Source of the DNA: Metellina segmentata
Lineage: Eukaryota; Arthropoda; Arachnida; Araneae; Tetragnathidae
Reading direction: 5' to 3'
Assembly: GCA_947359465.1 (NCBI GenBank)
Contig: OX375882.1
Span: forward strand, 58,087,031 to 58,151,030
DNA: 64,000 bases
Of this stretch, positions 55,686 to 64,000 are shown piece after piece. Under the pieces are notes generated by a model. It worked only from the letters and a program-made list of their open reading frames with translations. It was not told the DNA's origin and made no database searches. The position numbers were made by a program, and so were the translations under genes. Positions within the stretch are counted from its first letter, which is position 1, and each line of letters opens with the position of its first letter.

Positions 55686-58264
55686 TGAATGATTATGAAA
55701 ATCCACGTTCTAGCAATTAGTGATTGAAATGATACGCTCTATTATGGGAAAAATTTCCACAGTCAAAGAAATATATATTAATTTTAACAATCCCGATGCA
55801 GAGTAATTTACTCTAATAATAACCACCGGGAGCATAAAGTCTTTGCAGTCAGTTACAGTAAGAAAAAAGTCTTTACAGAACAATTTTTCCTTAATTCTAT
55901 CAAAATTTTGGCCGATTTTAAAAACAATAATTAGTTATGATGTTCTATGCAAAGCGCACTCCTTGCCACACTTTTTTTCTCTTCTAGCTACGGAACAACC
56001 TCCCTACACCGCCCAAATTACCACAAACACTTAATAAATAACACACCTTCTATGTCAATGACAAAATATTTAACTTCAAAAGTTATCGACAGAATTGCAA
56101 ATTCTGAAAGTATGCCTTGGTTTTAAATAAAGTATGTTAATTAATTTTGATGTTTTATTATATATATGTAATACATATTAAGCCGATAATTGTGTTTTAA
56201 ATCTGTTTTTTTTAATTTACTGTAGATTCCTAAATTCGGACAAAATGCTTGCAGAACAATTGTAATTGCTTGGAGTTGTGTTGCAGAACACATAATATAA
56301 TTCTGCACCTGGAAAAACCCTAATACTTTTGATAACTCAACATAAAAACGAATGCTTAATTAAAAAGAAAACTAGCCGTTCTTGTTTTGGTAAGTTTCAA
56401 TAACCCAGAACAAACTATACCCATCCTAAGCACGACAGAAAAAAACATCTGCCTTTACACGAGCACAAAAAACAGCTATTAACCGAAGTAAGCTGGAACT
56501 TCAAAGGAAATGACAGATGGCACTGAGAAAAAGAAGTGATAAAATATATAGAAAAAACACGTCTATACATATAAATAAATGGAAAAAACTATTCTTACAG
56601 AAAAGACCGTATTTTTCACCTTATCTTTGTGAAAATTGATTTATTTTTACTTCAATGAAGATAGGAATGGGGGAAAAAAAGAGTAGATCGACGTTAGGCT
56701 TGTATTGGTTGACTCGGCTCTTTCCGTTTATGAAATCCATTTTTTTCTCCATTTTGTTTTATCTAACCTTCTTTATTTCCACAATCGGCATAGCTGAAGT
56801 CTAAAGATCTAGATACGCTTTATTTTGTGTTTCCGTTTTTCCTATAAAAGTCCACGTCTAAATTAAAAGAGTCTTTAAAAAAAGCAAACATTTTAGCCTT
56901 TAACGTTTTTCTTTGGCACTGTATGGATCTTTTTCAAAAGAGTTTGGCAACTGTGCGTGAAGTGTGTTAAGAACTATTTTTTAATACTGCCTTAAATGAA
57001 TGAATGGCCTTGGTATTGATTCCTCTATACTAATTTGCGTCTATTTTGAAAAAGTATGGGGAAATCCTATGACGGCATTCAAAAGAACTGGTTTCAAATA
57101 TATGCTATCAACACCACAAAAACAAGTCTTAGCTACCGTATAATTCACTCCTTGGCCTTTTAATTCACAAGCATAAAAGTGAAAAAAATCTGTAATTTCT
57201 CATTAATTCGAAACGTTTTTTTTTTTTTTTTCATCCTAAAGCAAAGTGTAACATTTTCATTTATCCTTAACTCTTAACCAAACGTAAACTTTTTGAAGTA
57301 TTTCGTAAACAAGTGATCAAAATAAGAGGGATACCAGGTTTTCCGTTACTTTGAAAGCTTCTCTGAGAACTCTATTTTCTCATCTCCCCGAAATTCCAAT
57401 ATAACTTTAGAGGAAGCGTATGTGTTATTTACGTTCTCTTTACCTTTACAATTAGACATCCAATAGTTGGATTGTTAAAGCATACACTTTAAAAGATGGT
57501 GCAACTTCCATAGCAATATTCCCTTTACTTAAAATGTTTCAATAAATAGAAGTTATGGACACAGTTACAAATACAATATTTCGACTATAGATAGTTAATA
57601 ATCTGCACGGTGCCATTCTAAAATAAAGACTAATCTCAAACTCACGTATGAAGATTTTTCTATAAAGCTAAATAGCAGAGGGATGTTAAGTTTTGGTAAC
57701 CGTTATCTCAACTTGTGACGCATCTTGATGTTAAGAGAAAGATTTTTACCGTTAACAGAAAAACCGTGCGGAATGCAGATTTTACTCCTAATACCCAAAT
57801 GACCTCGATGATACATATTGGGGTTAACTTAAAATGTAGTCTACCGCCATTTTGGCAACACATTTGTAGTTGTATCGTAATACCCTTAGACCAACCAACA
57901 ATCATATTTCCATTCGGAATTCATTCCGAGACTTTTACTGGCGAAAGGAATAATAATAGTATTATAAAAGCAAGGAGTCAAATTTGTCACATTTGTATGA
58001 TACATATCAAGATCACCTTAATTAAAGTCTACCACCATATTTTCATAAAATTTTAAATTTTAGAGTTTAATCACGATTGTCTCGGATCAAAAAACTATCA
58101 TATTTGTTTGGAATTCATGATGGAGAATTTTTTGTGTCGAATTGACAGTAGTTCGGAATACGTACACTAAACACGTTACAACCCCAGAAACGATACTGCC
58201 ACCTGAATTTAGCTTATACTAATAAACATCATCATATTTAATACATGAATTAAACTGAAAATAG
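55686..58264. other. 2.6 kb AT-rich, no supported gene
   Basis: The 113-codon plus-strand frame at 57715-58056 has no recognised motif. Poly(T) and poly(A) runs are common. No transposon ends were identified. Confidence 0.5.
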
Positions 58265-58370
58265 TATGAGGTAATGGTAGGATTGGTTAGGTTGGATTTT
58301 TTATGACACAACGACCATATTGGGCTAAGCAACGCTAAATTCAATTCATTTATGATACACGTTAAAGTCA
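58265..58370. repeat. second dispersed family, diverged fragment
   Basis: GGATTGGTTAGGTTGGATTTT, TTATGACACAACGACC and GGGCTAAGC follow the order of the family's 3' half. Confidence 0.5.
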
Positions 58371-59164
58371 ATTTATTTATCAAAGCAGCATTCTTTCAAT
58401 GGCAACGAAATTTGATCTTAGAAGTCTTCAATTTCGATGACCAAAATAAGCTCACTCCTCTCACTTCACCGAAATCTTACAAGGCAATAATATGTTTATA
58501 AGAACGTGTTATTACTGCACACAAGTTTGAAGGCTTCCGACAGGTCTTTCAGCAAAGAATGGGAACTGAATCATAGGGTGGGCTATTTATTTCCCACTCG
58601 GCAGAAACCATAAAACCGATGGATAGAAATTGCAAAATGATCACGATCATTGAAAGGAAAATGCTATTAATAACAAAAAGCGTGGTTACAAATTTCATCA
58701 TGTATTTCTAAATGATGAATTCGACATCTTAAATATTTGAGACGATAGTTGGAACCCCAGTACTCTCTATAAGATTAGGTCTATCGTTCTATCTACTTGA
58801 TGAATAAGTTACTTCGTATATAGATAGTAACTCGAAGCTGAAAATTAAGAATGGAAAGCTGCGATAGGAGAGTATTATTAAAGAGGATATTAGATAGCAA
58901 TCGCAAAAAAATAGTATGTCATAACCTCACTTCTCTATTTAAATGTGGAAATGAAACTTGAGGAATCAAATTAGAGTTTTAAAGAATTATAGTACAAGTA
59001 AGAATTTTCAAAAAATTCAATAAGCAATAAATAATTAAATGAACTACAAAGAAGATATATTTTTTCGTCGTGTTCACTCAAATCACATTATTTGAATTAT
59101 CTTTCTTTTCAAAAGTTATTACAGCTTTAAGAAAAGCCAGAAGTCACAGGGCACCTAATTAGAG

Positions 59165-59355
59165 ATTTAGTGGTTTGGGTTATATTGCGTTGTACCGAAA
59201 TCCCCCTTGAATTGGACGTTGTAAATGGGAGGTTTCATTTGTTTCACTCTAAGATCTTAATCAAAGTAGTTTTTGGATTGGATTGGATGTTTGGGTTTCA
59301 TGGCGCCTGCAAAATTGGACAAGCTGCGCCAAACACAAGACAGAATATAGTCCAA
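59165..59355. repeat. second dispersed family, long copy
   Basis: ATATTGCGTTGTACCGAAAT, GAATTGGACGTTGTAAATGG, AAGATCTTAATCAAAGTAGT, GGATTGGATTGGATGTTTGG and AAGCTGCGCCAAACACAAGA. No pol III boxes or terminal repeats were recognised. Confidence 0.8.
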
Positions 59356-60206
59356 TAAACCAAAAGCTGATAGCAACCGAGTGGCGAAAGCTTCTCAAGG
59401 GGATCCCTCACCTCGGAAAAGGTAACCACAATAAGAGTTGAAAAAAGGTAAAAAGCAGAAGGGTTAGGGGGTAAGAATGAAAGGGAGGGAAGATTACTCA
59501 GGTACCTCGGGGTTGTGAAGCCTGCCTAAAAAAGGTATGCCCCTTTGGGCAAGTAGTTTTTAGAATCTCAAGATCATCTTCCAATTCTGGGCTGTCAATC
59601 GCCATTCTTCGTGGATTACAGCATGTACATGCGAATCATTATCAGATGTTCAAATGTGATGAAGTCATTTCAAAACGTGGGTAACTATAAAAAAAATTCA
59701 GGGCCATCTTCGATGCGAAAGTACTATATTTCATTCGCGCTTCACTCATATATATCTGTCGTGCCTGACAGCTTCATCTGAGTAGTTTTCATAGACGAAG
59801 TTTAACTCAAAATATTTAAAGCAAATTCCCAGTTTTACCAATTCGATCGTTGTGACACGGTCGATCACAACAATCAATACTTACGCTCAATGACAGGCGT
59901 CATACACCCAACTGATTAATCCTACAGGTTCGTGAATTTTAACGCATGTACAGTCGCGGGGAAAATTAGAACCACCCCTCTTCATTCGAGAAATTTTAAG
60001 AGTAGGAAAAATTAAAGATGGCTTTTGACAGGAAGTAAGGTGTTCTATAAATCCAAATTTATAAAATTTGCATAGTGGCCGTCTTCATACTGAATTGAGC
60101 ACCAATAATAGTGATAATAATAAATTGAGCATCATAATATCCAATAGAATCCCTCGTCAATAGCAAAATTGACCAGATCTTAATGCATAAGACGGTAGAT
60201 AGCTAT
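59356..60206. other. no supported gene
   Basis: A single degenerate unit of the palindromic minisatellite lies at about 60150-60195. Otherwise nothing recognised. Confidence 0.5.
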
Positions 60207-60386
60207 TTTAATTAACGTCGCACTGGAGCAACACAACGCGCTGTTGGCGGCGGTCTCGTATCAAACCCGCAGGGAGAGATCCTACAGCACCACATAATTT
60301 TGAACCACGGTCAAATGACGACAGCAGAGAAGTGCACCCTTCAGTTGCTAATCCGTTATTCATCCAACCGGGCTACCGGGAGCCTT
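60207..60386 (-). mobile_element. SINE with internal deletion
   Basis: Both ends are present (tail AATTAACGTCGCACTGGAGC; head on the minus strand GGTAGCCCGGTTGGATG) but about 110 bp of body and the B-box region are missing. Confidence 0.8.
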
Positions 60387-61021
60387 GATTCATGATATAT
60401 ATCCTCAAGAGGAAAAAACAGTTCGGGTCTTGATCTCTTATTCACAAAATGACAATATCGATATATCTTGGTCTATATATCTCGTAAGAATGGTCAATAT
60501 TTTCTTCGACGATCTGAAACATTTTAATAAGAAAAAAACAATTTTTAAAAACTGAATTTTTAACTCTGTTCTCTATTGTGTTTAGTTGGCAAGTTTTTTC
60601 TTTTTTGTCAGTTTTCTTTAATCTAATTTTGGTTTTGTTTTTATACTATGCAGTTCATGTAGATAATAGCACTGTTTTCTTCCTCTGTTGCACGCTCTAT
60701 ACTTTTGGTCCTTTTTCGCTGTCATGTAACTGGAGTAATATGAATAACTATGTAACTTTAACGCTACATTCTCTCCATTTTAGGATTACTATCTGTTGGA
60801 TGAATGAAGATCAGTTTAACAGCCTCACACTTCGTTTCTAAAAGACTCATACAGTTATAAGTAGTATACAAGTGATAATAACAGAACTCAAAGTCGCAAG
60901 AGTATGCGAAGAGGTTGCCGAAGAGACATGTGAATTACTTAGTTCATTAAAGTCCACATGGCCAATATATTGTAGCTCCCGAAAGAGCGTAGATGAGTCA
61001 CGTGGATTTGAACGAGTCTAA
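60387..61021. other. no supported gene
   Basis: A hydrophobic 87-codon plus-strand frame (60578-60841) has no recognised motif. Confidence 0.5.
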
Positions 61022-61464
61022 GGCCCGGTGCACACAACCGGTTTTTCAACGTGCGGCGCCGCTGCCGCAACGCAAGTGCGGTCTGATATACATTAGATCC
61101 AATGGAGAAGTGCACACATGCCCCCAGCACCGCTGGGGCGACGCACGTCCAACATAAGTGCACTTTGTACCTCAGTTCCCCACGGTCGCCGCGTGAGTCT
61201 CCGTTCTGAAGTACCTTGTTTTCATAAACAAATAGAATATAAATAATAATTAATAAATGGTTATATCCAGTAACGTCTATTTTGTTTCCAAGTGTACTTT
61301 TGTTTACACCAAGTAAGCGAAATAAACACGTTTTCTTCGATGGAATATTTATCACAAATGGCGCGAAATGAGTACGTGCGTCGTTTCACGATTATGTATG
61401 CGTAGTTGGGCTTCGGTGCCGCAGTGGCGCCGCACGTTGAAAAACCGGACGTGTGCACCGGGCC
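61022..61464. mobile_element. Harbinger-type MITE with long GC-rich TIRs
   Basis: GGCCCGGTGCACACAACCGG at the left and its complement ending CGTGTGCACCGGGCC at the right. The similarity continues inward for about 50 bp (TTTTTCAACGTGCGGCGCCG). TAA flanks both sides (61019-61021 and 61465-61467), matching the 3-bp TWA targets of PIF/Harbinger elements. The GC content contrasts sharply with the flanks. No transposase is encoded in 443 bp. Confidence 0.75.
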
Positions 61465-61524
61465 TAATAGTTAACCGTTCAAGTGGTTACGGCGAGATTC
61501 TCATCCATTACTATCTGGAAAATT

Positions 61525-61560
61525 ATGCTAATGACGAGATATCTCGTTGTTGTTGTTTCT
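61525..61560 (+). repeat. palindromic minisatellite, single core unit
   Basis: AATGACGAGATATCTCGTTG carries the palindromic core. Confidence 0.6.
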
Positions 61561-61994
61561 AATCTCTACGTCTAGCTTCAGCTAGACCAAATTCACAAGT
61601 CCATTTACCCGCGTCACACACCAAGAGGTTCAGTAAAAAGGTTGTCTCGGGATAACCACAGACGCTCGAGGATGTGGGCTTGGGAGGCCTGGTGGTACTG
61701 GGATTTAATCTAGCAGGACGAATATTGCTACCACAAAAAGATGTGAGACACCTCAAAGCGGGAGAGCGTTGCCTGAATATATGTATGTCGCAATTGAGAG
61801 CATGATATCTTTCGAGGTGATTCCCACAATACCAAGAGCGTACCGAGGACCATGCCTTCGTATCAAGACTTTTTCCTACAGAGTAAAGCTCAAGAACTGT
61901 GAGTGGGTAGCGAACAATGGTTCTCGTTTATTGCAAAAGTGATTGAAGATAGTGCCGATGTTTGGATGACGACGAGAACAAACTCTTGCAAGTT
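61561..61994. other. no supported gene
   Basis: Less AT-rich than its neighbours. A 65-codon minus-strand frame here is unrecognised. Confidence 0.45.
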
Positions 61995-62060
61995 TTTTTC
62001 TATTGCCAATATATCTCGTCCATCAAGACCTGTCCAGTTTTTTTAATGGCGAGATATTTC
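61995..62060 (-). repeat. palindromic minisatellite, patch 7, inverted
   Basis: ATATATCTCGTCCATCAAGA, CCTGTCCAGTTTTTTTAATG and GCGAGATATTTC: about one and a half units. Confidence 0.7.
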
Positions 62061-62499
62061 TTCGAACCACCAGGAGGGTTATATTAGGGGATTGGAGGCA
62101 ACATAAACAAAGCGCTCCCGCTACTGTCGTCTTTAGCGCGAACTCTGACAAGTTTTTCTTTCGGCTCCAAAAGAAATTATGATAGCGCGATGGCAAAGGG
62201 ATAAACTTCCAGGTCAATCACCAATAATACTATCGTAATGAAACATAACCCTCTAAATTATTTCACGGTTATTAAATGTATGAGTATTACTTCAAATTAT
62301 TTGTGTGCCTACATTTTTCAAAAGTTCATAACTAAACCGCTAAACTGAAACAAATCTTTCTATTAGAGCTTATTAGAAAAACGCTCCATTAGAATCAGGA
62401 GGTTTTAAGTGCGTTGGGGTGTAACGGCTCTGATATCTCGTGAAAGAATAGTTTAAAAATAATCTTCTGGGGTTAGAGATTTAGAAGATTTGGTAATTT
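62061..62499. other. no supported gene
   Basis: AT-rich spacer. Confidence 0.5.
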
Positions 62500-62708
62500 T
62501 AAATTAACGTCGTACTAGAGCAACGCAACCGTGTATTGACGACTGTCCGGGGTTAATTCCCTAAGGTCGATCCCGGAGTCAATACCCACGTAATTTTGAA
62601 CTATCGTCAGATAACGAGGCAACACTTGAGCTGGGACTCCACTCTCCAAACTTCCACACCAAGCCAACGTAAGGACGTCCGACTACGACAGATTTAAGGC
62701 GTACGTAT
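62500..62708 (-). mobile_element. SINE, headless copy
   Basis: AAATTAACGTCGTACTAGAG to the CCAACGTAAGGACGTCC region; the tRNA-like head is missing. A short internal duplication of the GATCCCGG block is present. Confidence 0.8.
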
Positions 62709-63334
62709 ACACTAGAAGATTTATTTTTTAATATTGACTTAAAAAATCCAGTTTTTTTACCACAGGTGATTGGTGTGTTCTTAAAATCATTTCTGTAAAA
62801 AAAAATCAGATTGTGCAAATAATTAATTGTCTAATTAAGATATAATAGCTAATTAGCATGTTTTTTGTTACGTGATATCTCAAATTCTAATTTGTTCAGA
62901 AGGACGATTCCTGTTGGAAATTGTTCGTAACACTATTCTTCATGTTTTGAGCCTCCATAAAGTTTCTAGAAGAAATAGTTTTTTTTTTTACAATTTTTTA
63001 ACCAAAAAAGTTTAAAAAAATCACATTTTTTCAGAAATTTCAACATTTAAAAATCCATTAAAAATTCATTTCTTGACTAAATACTCTGATTGAGGCACAA
63101 AACATCCACTGTATTATATAGATCATAGTGATATAAAAATAATTATAATAGGTGATTTCATTGTGGAGTTATCACGAAAGGAACCAAGCATCCTATTGCA
63201 AAAACACAGTTCTTCAGAAATTGAGTTTAAAGTTTTGGAAACATGTTTTCAAAATGATATTGTAATAAACTTGATAAAAAATATTACCTATCTATAGCTA
63301 AAACCCTCCAGAAATGTAAGTTGGTCCTTCTTTT
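62709..63334. other. no supported gene
   Basis: AT-rich with A and T runs, leading to the stop codon of the Mutator-like frame. Confidence 0.5.
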
Positions 63335-64000
63335 TCAATTTTTTTGTCCTCTTCTTTTTTTAGCCCCTCGCAAATACTTCCTTCGCTGTTTCTGCAATGG
63401 TGTAGACTGTCGTATACTTTCGCTAATTCTTAATTTATCCTTTTTTTGTACGCCATTAACCATGAAATGTCCAGGACTGATGCCCATCCGCCTCATAATT
63501 TCTAATTCGGGCTTAAATCCGCAATTAAAATGCATAACGGCATCAAAAACGGAAAGTTTTAATGAATTTGCACCTGAAAATTTTGTTTTTGGTGACCGCT
63601 TCCAGATTAGTGAATGTAAACATTCATTGCTGTTTTGTGTTTGCCCGTGAAGACACTTTTCCAGCATTTCAGGACTTGTAAGTCGTGAGTAGATAGGCTT
63701 AATATGTTTTAATAAGTTGAGCGGCAATCCTCCTTTGTGTTTGTATTCTTTTTCTTTACCCCTCGCTGCAGCACGCTGGTAGGAGCACCAACTGTCAATA
63801 CCCTTTGGGCACTTAGTGTGTAGAGGGTGATCATCTCTAGCACTCAGATGGTAAAAAGTGCTCCAAATTGCAGTTGACATTTTTTGCACAGATTCAGTGT
63901 TATTCAGCAGAGCAAGTCCAAAATAATTCTGCATCGTGTTTATCTTTGCGTCTGTCAGCTTGCCTTTTCCTCCTAGCCCTCTCACTGTCTTCTTCAATTT
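63335..64000 (-). CDS. Mutator-like transposase domain protein, C-terminal part
   Basis: About 220 codons are open from the right edge (no start inside the window) to a stop at 63335. Motifs in order: HPLHTKCPKGIDSWCSYQRA, then LKHIKPIYSRL, CLHGQTQNSNECLHSLIW, SPKTKFSGAN and AVMHFNCGF, followed by a basic tail (QKQRRKYLRGAKKRRGQ). H..C P.G..SWC and G.TQN.NE.L...IW are signatures of the Mutator-like transposase domain found in many arthropod genomic proteins. The N-terminal part of the domain and any zinc fingers lie outside the window. No stop or frameshift occurs in the visible part, so it could be an intact transposon copy or a domesticated gene. On this evidence a transposon copy is the more likely. 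Confidence 0.8.
   Translation of the reverse strand, partial: KLKKTVRGLGGKGKLTDAKINTMQNYFGLALLNNTESVQKMSTAIWSTFYHLSARDDHPLHTKCPKGIDSWCSYQRAAARGKEKEYKHKGGLPLNLLKHIKPIYSRLTSPEMLEKCLHGQTQNSNECLHSLIWKRSPKTKFSGANSLKLSVFDAVMHFNCGFKPELEIMRRMGISPGHFMVNGVQKKDKLRISESIRQSTPLQKQRRKYLRGAKKRRGQKN

Overview
This window looks like nuclear DNA of an animal, most likely an arthropod. It is AT-rich and intron-scale sparse. It carries a BEL/Pao LTR retrotransposon, Tc1, mariner and pogo/Tigger relics, a Mutator-like transposase and a Penelope-like reverse transcriptase. This mix is typical of repeat-rich arthropod genomes; a chelicerate such as a spider would fit, but nothing here fixes the order. I found no host protein-coding gene that I can name, no rRNA and no genuine tRNA. 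Nearly everything that can be explained is a transposable element, a tRNA-derived SINE, a satellite array or simple sequence. Most of the short open frames in the window carry no recognisable signal and are not annotated.

Layout. 1-5.4 kb (minus strand): a BEL/Pao element entering from the left edge. Its integrase, RNase H, reverse transcriptase, protease, zinc-knuckle gag and 5' LTR/primer site are all visible, broken by three in-frame stops and one frameshift. A 589-bp miniature LTR element (TRIM) with two identical 133-bp LTRs and a 5-bp target duplication (GTTGC) sits directly behind the gag start codon. 5.4-6.3 kb: a Tc1-derived fragment running into a long (TA)n tract. 8.4-12.2 kb: several tandem arrays (113 bp x3 with a hairpin, a decayed ~155-bp array that looks formerly coding, 258 bp x3). 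11-18.5 kb: patches of a dispersed 45-bp minisatellite with a palindromic core (GACGAGATATCTCGTC), plus a pogo/Tigger remnant. 18.8-20.5 kb: a TIR-bounded, internally deleted Tc1 copy and SINEs. 20.5-26 kb: two adjacent satellite arrays (~200-bp and ~395-bp monomers), ending in a mariner remnant. 27.5-29.7 kb: a Penelope-like reverse transcriptase frame between perfect 56-bp inverted repeats and TA microsatellites. 32-38 kb: featureless AT-rich DNA. 38-47 kb: many SINE copies, a 14-unit 60-bp array, a 28-bp array abutting a decayed Tc1 element. 47.8-50.9 kb: three copies of a ~250-bp repeat. 51.5-55 kb: two further Tc1-derived copies and a hAT-type MITE with a perfect 8-bp target duplication inside a 25-bp minisatellite. 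61.0-61.5 kb: a Harbinger-type MITE. 63.3-64 kb: the C-terminal part of a Mutator-like transposase running off the right edge.

The elements do not form a functional gene set. They record layered insertions: the young-looking ones are the TRIM (identical LTRs) and the central 395-bp satellite monomers, while mariner, pogo, the Tc1 copies and most SINEs are old. All similarity statements rest on recognising motifs by eye; no database search or alignment program was run.
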